From assembly GCA_018897435.1 (NCBI GenBank), contig JAHIKI010000072.1:1-37596 (forward strand): a DNA stretch of 37,596 bases, read 5' to 3'. This DNA is from Acidobacteriota bacterium. GTDB taxonomy: Bacteria > Acidobacteriota > Aminicenantia > UBA2199. The stretch's first letter is position 1. Each line of letters begins with the position of its first letter. The notes under the pieces are model-generated. The model saw only the letters and a program-made list of their open reading frames with translations. It did no database searches and had not been told where the DNA came from. The translations under genes were made by a program, and so were the position numbers. Positions 8,251-16,210 of this stretch are shown here, in pieces.

Positions 8251-8935
8251 CCAAAAACCAACCATTAATTAAAAAAATTGCATCTTCAAAATTAAAAGTA
8301 TTTCCTTCTTTTTTAGTTTCGCTTAAACTTGTTTTTTCAATTTGTAAATACTCGATCGGACAAGCATCATCTTCGGGAATTGTAATAATTAATTCCTTAT
8401 AACAGCTATTCCATTCAAATTGAATGCCTCCATCTGATAAAGGGGCAATAAATGGAATTGGAATATAGCTTAGTTTTTTTAGAAATCGAGAATAAAGAAT
8501 TCTTGAAATAAAATCTATCCCTTTAGCAATAGTCGACCATTTTATTGGCACCGCTGAATAGGAATCCCAACCTTTTTGCAATGTAGCAAACATTTTCAAT
8601 CTTGAATAAATAGGTGAGGAAAAACCGAAAGTAAATTTTTCAATATATTCTGATTCCATGAGGTAATTTTCAGTTTTTGATTTTTCTTCAGAATTAATTT
8701 CATAATTTTGAAATGGAAATTCCATTGGATACAATGAAATAATTTTCCATATAAAAGGATTTGATTGATTATGAAATAAACGCTCAGGATAATTTGATGT
8801 AAAAATTGGATAATTATTAGAATGCGTTTGTTCAACTTTTGATTTCGAAAAATCATTCTTATCTTTATAAAAATCGAATAAATCTATAACTTTTGAAGAA
8901 TTCGCTTCTCTTTTTATTTCAAGTATATTATTCAT
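8237..8935 (-). CDS. Conserved protein of unknown function with GWD/GGIQFEW motifs (AT-rich cassette, gene 2)
   Basis: A soluble 232-residue protein with a lysine- and asparagine-rich N-terminal half that looks poorly conserved. The C-terminal half has LQKGWDSYSAVPI at about residues 119-131, then PIPFIAPLSDGGIQFEW and ELIITIPEDD. The GWDxxxAxP ... P ... GGxQxEW ... LxIxIxxD arrangement recurs, from memory, in an uncharacterised family of accessory-region proteins often next to the gene-3 family. It starts in a 4-nt overlap with gene 1 (ATGA at 8932-8935), so translation is coupled. GC content is far below that of flanking genes. The biochemical role is unknown. Confidence 0.75.
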   Translation of the reverse strand: MNNILEIKREANSSKVIDLFDFYKDKNDFSKSKVEQTHSNNYPIFTSNYPERLFHNQSNPFIWKIISLYPMEFPFQNYEINSEEKSKTENYLMESEYIEKFTFGFSSPIYSRLKMFATLQKGWDSYSAVPIKWSTIAKGIDFISRILYSRFLKKLSYIPIPFIAPLSDGGIQFEWNSCYKELIITIPEDDACPIEYLQIEKTSLSETKKEGNTFNFEDAIFLINGWFLDDRN

Positions 8936-9633
8936 TGAATTGGAAAATATTTTTGTAAAATCGAAATTTGCTCTTTATTGATTGAGTTTAAAAACTTCTT
9001 AGCATTTTTTTCATTAAAATCTAACTTATCAATTTCCTCTGCCAAAGTATTTATATCCTGTTCAATAAGTATAGCAGGTTGATTGTTGTTTATCAATCCA
9101 GAGTTACACTTTACCCAACTATTAATATTAAAATTTTCATATTTATACTTTTTATGCGATTGAATATTAAAAGTTTCAGGGCGATTGAAGGGTTCCTTTA
9201 ACCATCGCTCTTTGCAAAAATGATTTGCAAGAGCAAGGCCAGGGTTATCATTATAAATATATTTAGTCATTACAAGTGCTAGTCTTCCAATTTTTGCAGA
9301 GCAGCATTCGACATACTTTTTTTGAATAGTAATGGCAAAATTAAAAAACTCTGCTTCATCTATCGATTCTTCATCTGGAAGTATAAAATTAAAAAGATTG
9401 ACTCTATTTAATGCAATTTCCATTTTTAATTTTTTATCAGAACTAGTAAAAATTATTCTGGGAAATTCTTTTGGCGCATTATCAGGCAATGGAATAGAAG
9501 TGGTATTTCCATTAAATTCTTTCGAGAAAGAATTCATTATTTCACCCAGGATTTTATTCATAGAAAAAATTAATGCAGGAGTAAACATAGAATATTGAAT
9601 AGAAAATATTTTAAATTCTTTTGCCGAAATCAT
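8932..9633 (-). CDS. TIGR04255-like protein, first gene of AT-rich cassette
   Basis: A 233-residue soluble protein. The pattern APKEFPRIIFTSSDKK, then MEIALNRVNLF, then a C-terminal INSWVKCNSG...ILIEQDIN followed by FLNSINKEQISILQKYFP resembles the sporadically distributed TIGR04255 family. The match is by eye and tentative, and no function is known for that family. It is the promoter-proximal gene of the three-gene unit. No Shine-Dalgarno is present; instead TTGATT-17-TATTTT ends 6 nt before the ATG, which suggests a leaderless transcript. It is divergent from the DUF6429/nuclease operon. Confidence 0.7.
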   Translation of the reverse strand: MISAKEFKIFSIQYSMFTPALIFSMNKILGEIMNSFSKEFNGNTTSIPLPDNAPKEFPRIIFTSSDKKLKMEIALNRVNLFNFILPDEESIDEAEFFNFAITIQKKYVECCSAKIGRLALVMTKYIYNDNPGLALANHFCKERWLKEPFNRPETFNIQSHKKYKYENFNINSWVKCNSGLINNNQPAILIEQDINTLAEEIDKLDFNEKNAKKFLNSINKEQISILQKYFPIQ

Positions 9634-9639
9634 ATATAT

Positions 9640-9668
9640 AAAATAGCATAAATACTTAAGATAATCAA
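9640..9668 (-). promoter_or_regulatory. Sigma-70-like promoter of AT-rich cassette
   Basis: On the minus strand, TTGATT (9668-9663), a 17-nt spacer and TATTTT (9645-9640). The -10 ends six nucleotides before the ATG at 9633, so the expected transcription start falls at or next to the start codon. Confidence 0.55.
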
Positions 9669-9735
9669 ATTTTAATTATCCATAAAAAATAACATATCTA
9701 GGCTATATCGGCCAAAAATCCATAGGAGGAAAAAC

Positions 9736-10002
9736 ATGGAAAAAATGATTGTTGAACTCTGTCTGTTGCTCATGTACTTGACCGGCTGGGAGGAGGACTC
9801 CCGGCAGAAGCCCGACGAGAAGATCTTCAGGGCCTGGAAGGGATATCTGTTTGAGGTGCTGAACAAGCTGGCCGACGAAAAAATGATCGTCCAGTTCCAG
9901 AACACCAAGTCGGTGACCCTGACCGAAGCAGGCAAGCAAAAGGCCCAGCAGCTGAAGGATCAGTTCTTCAGCGAGAAAGGAGCAAACCATGACAAATGGT
10001 AA
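9736..10002 (+). CDS. DUF6429 family small protein
   Basis: An 88-residue soluble protein that fits DUF6429: an N-terminal ELCLLLMYLTGWEE helix, then RAWKGYLFEVLNKLADEKMI, then SVTLTEAGKQKAQQL. This looks like a compact winged-helix arrangement, so a DNA-binding or scaffold role is possible but unproven. A strong GGAGG lies 7 nt before the ATG. Its stop overlaps the start of the downstream nuclease fusion by 14 nt, so the two are translationally coupled. It is divergent from the AT-rich cassette across about 100 nt. Confidence 0.85.
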   Translation: MEKMIVELCLLLMYLTGWEEDSRQKPDEKIFRAWKGYLFEVLNKLADEKMIVQFQNTKSVTLTEAGKQKAQQLKDQFFSEKGANHDKW

Positions 10003-11662
10003 TGGGAAGACCATCCTGACAAATTCGGCCATCAACGCCTTTAAATCCTGCGCCCGGAAGTATTACTGGAGGTACGTCCGCGAGATCGAGGTCCTGGCAC
10101 GGCCGGAAGCGTTGTTGCTTGGCTCTGCCATTCACGGCTTTTTGGAAAGCCACTATCGGCAACTGCCCTACTCCATGCCCAGTGACTTAAATCCCAAGAG
10201 CCAGGCAATCTTGAAAGGGGTAGCTGAATTTTACCCAATTTTGTTCATGGATGATGCTGACCTGTTCGACCCAGTGGCCATAGAGAAGACCATTCATGGC
10301 GCGATACTGAACCCGCAATCGGGCCGGCCAGCCCGCGAATACGCCTACGGTGGTAAGATCGACGGACTGGTGGTATTGAAAAAAGATGTGGAGGATTTCA
10401 AGGCTGGCGATTTGCTGCTTTTGGAGCATAAGACCACCACCAAGGTCGATGAAAACTACTTTGACCGTCTGCAGCTGGATTCCCAGCTACGCCTCTATGT
10501 TCTCTTTTTGGCAAGGGAGCTGGGAGCGCCAGTCGCTGGCTGCCTGTTCAACGTGATACTGAAGCCACGCCTCAGGCCGCGTAAGAATGAAAGCGAAGAG
10601 GAATACGGTCATCGGTTGAGGCTGGAAATGAACTGGCCCGAAATGTACCACCGGCGCTACCTGCGTTTCTCTGACCAGCGGCTGCAGGAGATCCAAAAAG
10701 AACTGTGGGATGCCAAGACCCTTATCGCCAAGGCCAGGAAGGAGAACGTTTTTACAATGAACTCAGCAAGCTGTTTCGATTGGCATCGTCGGTGCGATTA
10801 TTTTGACCTATGTGCCAGCCAGGATCCCGAAACGGCCATCAAGGAAAGTGGGCTATTTCAGCACCAGGAAGCCCATGTAGAGCTTGTGACAGGTCCTGGT
10901 GAGGTTTTTTTTGGTCGAAGCGGCCGGAGAGCCGTTCTAGGAGGAAATATGAATGAAATAAAGCAATCTACGGGGAACAATAATCCCCATGTCATTTTAC
11001 TGTATGGCCAGAGCAAGATCGGCCTGAGTTCGATTGCGGCCCAGTTCCCGGCGCCACTTTTCCTGAACATCAACGACGATCTGGAGCAGATCAAGACCAG
11101 GTCACTAAGGGTCGGAAGCTGGGATGAGTTCCTGGAGCATGCCCTGGAGATCTCCAAAGGCAAATATGCGCCCCAGACCATTATCGTCTCGCACATCGAC
11201 GGGTTGTGGGATCTGGCCCAGGATTTTGTGGTCGAGAGCTTCAACAAGCTGAACGGGGCCAACGTCAAGGCCCTGGCCGATGCCAGTTATTCCTTATGGA
11301 AAGAAGCCCTTAAGCTATTCGAATCCAAGCTGGTCAAATTGAGCGGACTGGGCAACCTGGTCCTGCTGGCCCATGAGATCGTCGAGAACAGGAACTTCAA
11401 CGGCATCGAACGGTCGGTGGTGCAGGCCAACTTGGAGCGCTATGTTCAGAGCAAGGTGACCAACCTGGCCGACGCCATCGGGCGTGTGCTTCTCACCGAG
11501 TCCGGGGCAAGGCTGGTAACATTTCAGCCGGCGCCGCACCAGATCACGGGCTCTCGGCTGACCGAGTTGCTGCAAAAGCAGTATGTCATCGAGACCGGCA
11601 AGAAGCCTGAGTTCATCGATGAGTTGGAAAACCTCCAGCAAAAGGCGAAAAAAATCGCATAA
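9989..11662 (+). CDS. Cas4/RecB-like PD-(D/E)XK nuclease fused in frame to a RecA-like domain
   Basis: Residues 1 to about 290 are a RecB/Cas4-type nuclease: His49 (GSAIHGF), Asp125 (KIDGLVV), Glu146 and Lys148 (LLEHKT), and a downstream QLDSQ. Cys21 with Cys262, Cys269 and Cys275 gives the one-plus-three cysteine layout of Fe-S nucleases. Residues 320-557 resemble phage Sak4/AAA_24 RecA-like ATPases. There the P-loop reads GQSKIGLS (340-347), with Leu at the usual Lys position, and the Walker B region reads TIIVSHIDGLW, with Ser at the usual Asp. TAGGAGGA stands 4 nt before an in-frame ATG at 10949 (Met321), so a separate C-terminal product is likely. The linker just before it looks like a translated intergenic spacer. 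Related proteins are usually two adjacent phage recombination genes. Confidence 0.85.
   Translation: MTNGNGKTILTNSAINAFKSCARKYYWRYVREIEVLARPEALLLGSAIHGFLESHYRQLPYSMPSDLNPKSQAILKGVAEFYPILFMDDADLFDPVAIEKTIHGAILNPQSGRPAREYAYGGKIDGLVVLKKDVEDFKAGDLLLLEHKTTTKVDENYFDRLQLDSQLRLYVLFLARELGAPVAGCLFNVILKPRLRPRKNESEEEYGHRLRLEMNWPEMYHRRYLRFSDQRLQEIQKELWDAKTLIAKARKENVFTMNSASCFDWHRRCDYFDLCASQDPETAIKESGLFQHQEAHVELVTGPGEVFFGRSGRRAVLGGNMNEIKQSTGNNNPHVILLYGQSKIGLSSIAAQFPAPLFLNINDDLEQIKTRSLRVGSWDEFLEHALEISKGKYAPQTIIVSHIDGLWDLAQDFVVESFNKLNGANVKALADASYSLWKEALKLFESKLVKLSGLGNLVLLAHEIVENRNFNGIERSVVQANLERYVQSKVTNLADAIGRVLLTESGARLVTFQPAPHQITGSRLTELLQKQYVIETGKKPEFIDELENLQQKAKKIA
10940..10951 (+). promoter_or_regulatory. 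Internal ribosome binding site and start inside the fusion
   Basis: GGAGGA lies 4 nt before the in-frame ATG at 10949-10951. It could give a free product of about 237 residues containing only the RecA-like domain. Its perfect spacing argues that the two domains were, or still are, translated separately. Confidence 0.6.
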
Positions 11663-11697
11663 AAAATATAACGCTAATCCCGAAATGGGAGGTGCGT

Positions 11698-11787
11698 ATG
11701 TTTACAAAAATCCTGAAGATCATCTGGCTCTTGATCCCTGTCCTGATCGACGTCCTTGGACAGGATCAGAACGAAAGAGATGGATGA
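11698..11787 (+). CDS. Small hydrophobic peptide, 29 aa
   Basis: A short frame with GGGAGG 5 nt before its ATG, in the same transcription unit as the nuclease fusion. It has one hydrophobic segment (ILKIIWLLIPVLIDVL) and a polar tail, QDQNERDG. It lies just ahead of a terminator. It may be a holin-like or regulatory membrane peptide, or a leader remnant. No family is recognised, and the ribosome site is the only support. Confidence 0.4.
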   Translation: MFTKILKIIWLLIPVLIDVLGQDQNERDG

Positions 11788-11799
11788 TCACGCTTCGTG

Positions 11800-11833
11800 G
11801 GGGCAGGACCGGTTACTGGCTGCCCCTTTTTTT
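11800..11833 (+). terminator. Rho-independent terminator of the nuclease operon
   Basis: GGGGCAG (11800-11806) pairs with CTGCCCC (11820-11826), followed by seven T residues. It ends the DUF6429/nuclease transcription unit. Confidence 0.8.
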
Positions 11834-11902
11834 GGGATATCAATTGGGAAAAAAATAAACCTTTTCGATGCCTAATATCTTACCATTGCCAATTTCCGTC
11901 CT

Positions 11903-13036
11903 TCAATCCGGAATATTCGTCGTGCTGAGCTTGAATCCTCTCGGAAGATGTCCATTGGACAAAGCAATAGCATACTCCGCATTATTTAGCCAAACAGGAG
12001 CATTAGCACTACCACCAATATACGGCGAGACCTTTCCATCATAAGGATTATTATCGCCAGCATCCCACTGAATACCAGTACCACCATGATTAACACTCTC
12101 TTCCAAAACAGTACCTAAAGCTGCATCTGCGGGCGCCACAAAACCAGACCAATTAAAAGTATTAGAAGAAACATTGTTTGATCCTCCAGGAGAAACTTTT
12201 TTAACGACATAAGTCATACCATCAGAAAGCTTCTCAGTGACGATGCCAACATAAGTCCACTTGACTCGGTTATTAGGTATATTATTAAGGATGTCAAGAG
12301 CCCTCTTGAAAGTCGTGACTGTGAAATCAGTAGGATCCTGAGCATTCTCATCGGTGCCTTTCATTATAGCAGCATTCTTCTCAACAACACCGCTAATATT
12401 ACCATCAGAAGTATTATAATTCTGGATAGTACCATCGCCAAGATCTTTATTATCGACCTGATTGCCTACGCACTTGGCCAGAAGAACAGGATCGACAGCA
12501 CTGGAGATAAGCCTTACAAAGTACTGCTTGCCATCCTGAACAGTGAAGGACTTATTCATACCATTACGATCCTTGTAAGCAACAACATTACCTTCGGAGT
12601 CTGTGAATACAGCATAGCCGGTGTAATGGCCTGCGGCGTCAGTGACAACAATATCAGATATTGAATTAGAGCCTGAACACTTGAACTGGCCTCCGCTAGT
12701 GCCAGTGACCTGGGTGCCGTTGGCAAGCTTCACAAGAAGATTGCCGTTCACAGCAGCGTCGGTGACAACGTCCTTGTTCTGAATTGTGATGGTGTAGTCG
12801 CCGCCGCTGTTGTCATCGGTTTTCTTCTTGGTCAGGAAATAGACCCCCACCCCCACTGCCGCCACGCCCAGCAAAGCAATGAGCCAGGGGAACTTTTTAT
12901 GCTTCTTAACGATTGGCGTCCCCGCCTTCTCCTGGAACTGCGGTGAGCTCTGTTCCATGGCCCAGGTTACGCCTATCCCGATAAATGCGATCAACACCAC
13001 TACAGCGATAGTTTTTTTCCAGCTATGAATGCCCAT
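11903..13036 (-). CDS. Secreted or membrane-anchored protein of unknown function, intact paralogue
   Basis: 377 residues. The N-terminus (about 9-26) is a signal-type hydrophobic stretch, a basic VKKHKK patch follows, and a second hydrophobic helix (PWLIALLGVAAVGVGVYFL) covers about residues 50-68. The rest is polar, rich in Asn, Gly, Ser and Thr, and likely beta-structured. It ends in WLNNAEYAIALSNGHLPRGFKL. Four cysteines occur at most. The start is set by GGGAGGA 3 nt before the ATG. A second, broken copy lies at 14840-15618; the two share roughly the first 150 codons at high identity. The 3' two-thirds is more AT-rich than the 5' part. Function unknown; it is probably extracytoplasmic. 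Confidence 0.75.
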   Translation of the reverse strand: MGIHSWKKTIAVVVLIAFIGIGVTWAMEQSSPQFQEKAGTPIVKKHKKFPWLIALLGVAAVGVGVYFLTKKKTDDNSGGDYTITIQNKDVVTDAAVNGNLLVKLANGTQVTGTSGGQFKCSGSNSISDIVVTDAAGHYTGYAVFTDSEGNVVAYKDRNGMNKSFTVQDGKQYFVRLISSAVDPVLLAKCVGNQVDNKDLGDGTIQNYNTSDGNISGVVEKNAAIMKGTDENAQDPTDFTVTTFKRALDILNNIPNNRVKWTYVGIVTEKLSDGMTYVVKKVSPGGSNNVSSNTFNWSGFVAPADAALGTVLEESVNHGGTGIQWDAGDNNPYDGKVSPYIGGSANAPVWLNNAEYAIALSNGHLPRGFKLSTTNIPD

Positions 13037-13346
13037 TTATCCTCCCTGAAAAAGCATTATATGCAAAAATTACAAGAAATGGGAGGGGCACGGCGCGCCG
13101 AAAATCAATAATATTTCGCAACCTTTTTCTCTCCTCATTTCCCCCTTACTTGCTCTCACTATGATTTCAATCAGTTCTGTAAAATATTGAAATCATATAG
13201 TGAGACAACCCTCCGGCCAAGGGGGGACAAAGGGGGGATCCGCTATCGTTAAAACAAGAAATTATGTCAACCATTGCGGATCTAATTTGCACGTCGCCAA
13301 AGGGAGTGGAACGCCCTGGATTCCTCATGCAACAATATGCGAAATT
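13037..13346. other. Intergenic region with long palindrome
   Basis: Apart from the palindrome at 13155-13204, this contains a G-run stretch at 13221-13238 that resembles dispersed repeat debris. No coding frame is supported here. It separates the end of the DUF4143 ATPase from the start of the secreted paralogue, both on the minus strand. Confidence 0.5.
13155..13204. repeat. Long imperfect palindrome
   Basis: CTCACTATGATTTCAAT (13155-13171) pairs with ATTGAAATCATATAGTGAG (13186-13204) with a single 2-nt bulge and a 14-nt loop. No T-tract follows on either strand, so an operator or a mobile-element end is as likely as a terminator. Confidence 0.6.
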
Positions 13347-14666
13347 TCAGGACAGCCAGGAATGGTCCTTTATCAGGGCTTCAACGGCGTACAGGGGGAT
13401 GGATTGGATCTTCTGATCGGAAGCGAAACCGGATTCACAAATCCTGACGCCGCCGGTGCTTCTTTTCTGTTCCATAAAAAGCCGCAAGCTTTTCATCCGG
13501 CCCGTTGTTCCGCTCTTGACTTCCACCGGGATGATCCTTTCGTTGCTGCTGATGACGTAATCCACTTCAGCATTGCTGGATTTTGCCTCTCTATGCCAGT
13601 AAAACAGCGAGGGAGCCTGGCGGAAATCCACATAGGCGATCAGCTCGAGCCCGACAAAAAGTTCGGCCATCGTCCCATGATTCACACCCATCAGGTCCGT
13701 TTTCAAGAGCAAGCTTTTATAGTCCAGCTTCATCAGCCTCTGGGCCAAGCCGATGTCGAAAAGCAGAACCTTGAATTTGTCGGGATTCACCTCCGCGCCC
13801 AATGGTATCCCGTTGGCGCTGGTGTGACACACTTTGTAAGCCAGCCCGGCCATCTCGAGGAGAGTCAGCGCCTCCCGGTAAAACTTGCTGCGCGTGTCCT
13901 GGGAGATCCTGCTGTACTTGAATTTCCCCCCCAGCTGCAGGGGGATGGAATTGAACACCTGTTCCATGTATTTCAATTGGCTCTCCCTGGCGTATTTATG
14001 AAAGTCGGTCCGCAGAGTGTGCAGCATATCGCTCTGGATTTCCAGGCATTTTTCCAGCCCGGCGCCGTTGACATGGTTCTGCACCACTTCGGGCATCCCC
14101 CCTGTCATGCAGTAATTCTTGACCTCCGACAGGAGCTTTTCGTGGAATGGTTTCTGCAGGGGAACATAACGGTTCTCCAGCAGCATGTTGCGCATGCGGC
14201 CGTTTCCCCCAGCCTCCAGGAATTCAGCGAAGGAAAGGGGATATACCTGGATAACATGAATCCGGCCGACCGGGATCGCTATGTTGCGCAATTCGAATTC
14301 TAAAAGCGATCCGGCCGATATGACATGAAGCTCCGGCATCTCCTCATAAAAGTATCTGAGTGCAGTAATGGCTCTGGGGCAATTTTGGATTTCATCAAGG
14401 AAAAGGAGGGATTGACCCGGTTTGATCTCTTTGCCAAGATAATTGGCTAAATTCCGGCAGAGGGAACGCGGCTCCAGATCGCCCTGGAAAAGACCACAAA
14501 TTTCAGGATTCTTTTCGAAATTCACTTCGATATAGTTTGGGAAGGTTTTGCCAAATTCCTTGGCCAGCCAGGATTTCCCCACCTGACGGGCGCCGCGCAT
14601 CAGGATAGGCTTGCGGTTTGAACCGACCTTCCAATCCAGCAGGGCCTGAAAAATGTCTCTTTTCAT
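13347..14666 (-). CDS. AAA_14/DUF4143 family ATPase
   Basis: 439 residues, the standard size for this family. The N-terminal P-loop domain has Walker A GARQVGKS (25-32) and Walker B LLFLDEIQ (about 87-94), followed by the sensor-like VISAGSLLEF. The C-terminal DUF4143 region ends in a restriction-enzyme-like fold, seen as AEVDYVISSNERIIPVEVKSG (the D-EVK nuclease-type motif). GGAGGAG sits just before the ATG. These proteins are common, often transferred and sporadic; a toxin- or defence-like role has been suggested but none is established. It stands alone as a transcription unit between the two secreted paralogues. Confidence 0.93.
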   Translation of the reverse strand: MKRDIFQALLDWKVGSNRKPILMRGARQVGKSWLAKEFGKTFPNYIEVNFEKNPEICGLFQGDLEPRSLCRNLANYLGKEIKPGQSLLFLDEIQNCPRAITALRYFYEEMPELHVISAGSLLEFELRNIAIPVGRIHVIQVYPLSFAEFLEAGGNGRMRNMLLENRYVPLQKPFHEKLLSEVKNYCMTGGMPEVVQNHVNGAGLEKCLEIQSDMLHTLRTDFHKYARESQLKYMEQVFNSIPLQLGGKFKYSRISQDTRSKFYREALTLLEMAGLAYKVCHTSANGIPLGAEVNPDKFKVLLFDIGLAQRLMKLDYKSLLLKTDLMGVNHGTMAELFVGLELIAYVDFRQAPSLFYWHREAKSSNAEVDYVISSNERIIPVEVKSGTTGRMKSLRLFMEQKRSTGGVRICESGFASDQKIQSIPLYAVEALIKDHSWLS

Positions 14667-14839
14667 TGCTCCTCCCTCCTTTACAGAAAACTTACATTAG
14701 AATAGTAGCATAATTATTGCTATAAATCAATGTTTAATTATCAGTTTTTGTGCTAAATGGAAGGGATTTATTGATTTCCTTGATTTAACGGTAAATTAAA
14801 ATCGAAATTTCCGCCGAAATCTTTTTTCACTACCCCGTC

Positions 14840-15618
14840 CTATTCGGCCGGTTTTCCGCCCTTCAGATAAACCACCCAGCAGCGGCCCAGGCCAAGAATT
14901 TCCTCGATTGCCGGCTCGTAGCGCCCCGCGACGTCCACGACCGCCAGGCCGAACTTGTTGAAGAACGACTTGGCGGCGATGGTGCAGCCGAAGTGGGGTG
15001 CCGAGAGCTTCAATGCGCCGGGCTTCTTGCCGTCCCTTGTGAATTCCAGGATGAGGGCGTGGTTGCGCCGCGAGTAGTGCAGCCGCGCGTGGCTGCAGCC
15101 GGCAATCTCCCCCTGCGCCGCCCTGATGAACCCGCTGTTCAGGAGCAGGATGCCGCGCCGGCTGACTACATTGCCGTCAGAATCAGTGAACACAGCATAG
15201 CCGGTGTAATGGCCTGCGGCGTCAGTGACAACAATATCAGATATTGAATTAGAATCAGTGAGCTTGAACTGGCCTCCGCTAGTGCCAGTGACCTGGGTGC
15301 CGTTGGCAAGCTTCACAAGAAGATTGCCGTTCACAGCAGCGTCGGTGACAACGTCCTTGTTCTGGAGTGTGATGGTGTAGTCGCCGCCGCTGTTGTCATC
15401 GGTTTTCTTCTTGGTCAAAAAATAGATCCCCACACCCACCGCCGCCACGCCCAACAAAGCAATGAGCCAGGGGAACTTTTTATGTTTCTTAACGATTGGC
15501 GTTCCAGCCTTCTCCTGGAACTGCGGAGAGCCCTGTTCCATGGCCCAAGCCACACCCACCCCTATGAACGCGATTACCACAACTATGGTGATTTCTTCTT
15601 CCATCCCTGAACACCCAT
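14840..15618 (-). pseudogene. Broken, chimeric copy of the secreted protein
   Basis: Homologous to 11903-13036 over its 5' part, with AGGAGG before the cognate ATG at 15618. A single-base deletion about nine codons in (TGGAAGAAGAAATC, against TGGAAAAAAACTATC in the intact copy) shifts the frame and gives an early TAG. An ORF started further upstream reads on through the rest but has no ribosome site. After the shared YAVFTDS.GNVV the sequence switches abruptly to an unrelated GC-rich tail (14840 to about 15165) reading RRGILLLNSGFIRAA...ILEFTRDGKKPGALKL. That tail resembles the end of a different small accessory protein. I interpret it as a recombined duplicate. Confidence 0.7.
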
Positions 15619-15715
15619 GAGCCCTCCTGGAAAGAGCATTATCGCCGACCATTTTAAAAAAGGCAAATTAAAATCATTTAAGTCCTGCCCAAAAAGAGCA
15701 GGCAAGGAGAATAAA

Positions 15716-15820
15716 ATGACAGTTATTATCGCATCAACACCCACATCAAAAAAAATCACCAACAACCATGAACGGCTGGAGGCCATCTTCCATACTGTGG
15801 ATACGATATTTACAAGCTGA
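15716..15820 (+). CDS. Possible 34-aa small protein
   Basis: A short frame with AAGGAG 6 nt before its ATG. The peptide is polar (MTVIIASTPTSKKITNNHER...) with no membrane segment. It lies between the pseudogene and the nucleotidyltransferase. There is no homology that I recognise; it may be a remnant. Confidence 0.25.
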   Translation: MTVIIASTPTSKKITNNHERLEAIFHTVDTIFTS

Positions 15821-15858
15821 CGCAACCGGTATGGGAATTCAATAAAATCAGGGATTTA

Positions 15859-16179
15859 TCAGGCGGCGAAAACCACTTCGCCGTTACGCGCGAAATCAAC
15901 TATGAACGAATCGCCCTTTTCCCACTCGGCCCTGGTCATGGCCACGGCTTCAATCGGCTGGAAAACCTCGTAAATCGCAGCGGACAGCAGGTCTATCCGC
16001 TGCCAATAGCCCAAGCCTAAGAAATCGTTCGAAATGACGACCAGATCAATGTCGCTGCCTTCCCGCTGCGTGCCTGTAGCATATGAACCGTATAAAATTA
16101 GCCGCTCGATCTTTATCCCCTTTTTTTCAAGGACGTCCTTGAATTGCCCAATGATCTTTAATACTGCTGACTTATCCAT
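15859..16179 (-). CDS. Minimal nucleotidyltransferase (MntA/MNT-like), orphan
   Basis: A 106-residue DNA polymerase beta-superfamily nucleotidyltransferase. GSY at residues 31-33 and GSDIDLVV with Asp43 and Asp45 form the metal and nucleotide site. In HEPN/MNT toxin-antitoxin pairs such proteins adenylylate and silence a HEPN RNase. Here no HEPN-type partner (RX4-6H) is visible on either side: the neighbours are a broken gene and tRNAs. It is therefore either an orphan antitoxin or a stand-alone enzyme. A consensus promoter lies about 30 nt upstream. Confidence 0.88.
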   Translation of the reverse strand: MDKSAVLKIIGQFKDVLEKKGIKIERLILYGSYATGTQREGSDIDLVVISNDFLGLGYWQRIDLLSAAIYEVFQPIEAVAMTRAEWEKGDSFIVDFARNGEVVFAA

Positions 16180-16210
16180 GTCCGATAATGATCTCTTGCC
16201 ATATGATTAA

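Noticed and set aside
13200-14303. A 367-codon plus-strand open frame opposite the DUF4143 ATPase
   Set aside because: Its product shows no family pattern, while the minus strand encodes a complete ATPase with Walker motifs and a strong ribosome site. The frame is a GC-rich shadow.
15583-15825. An 80-codon hydrophobic minus-strand frame at the start of the broken paralogue
   Set aside because: It reads the first codons of the pseudogene up to the frameshift stop, preceded by non-coding sequence; the real start is at 15618.
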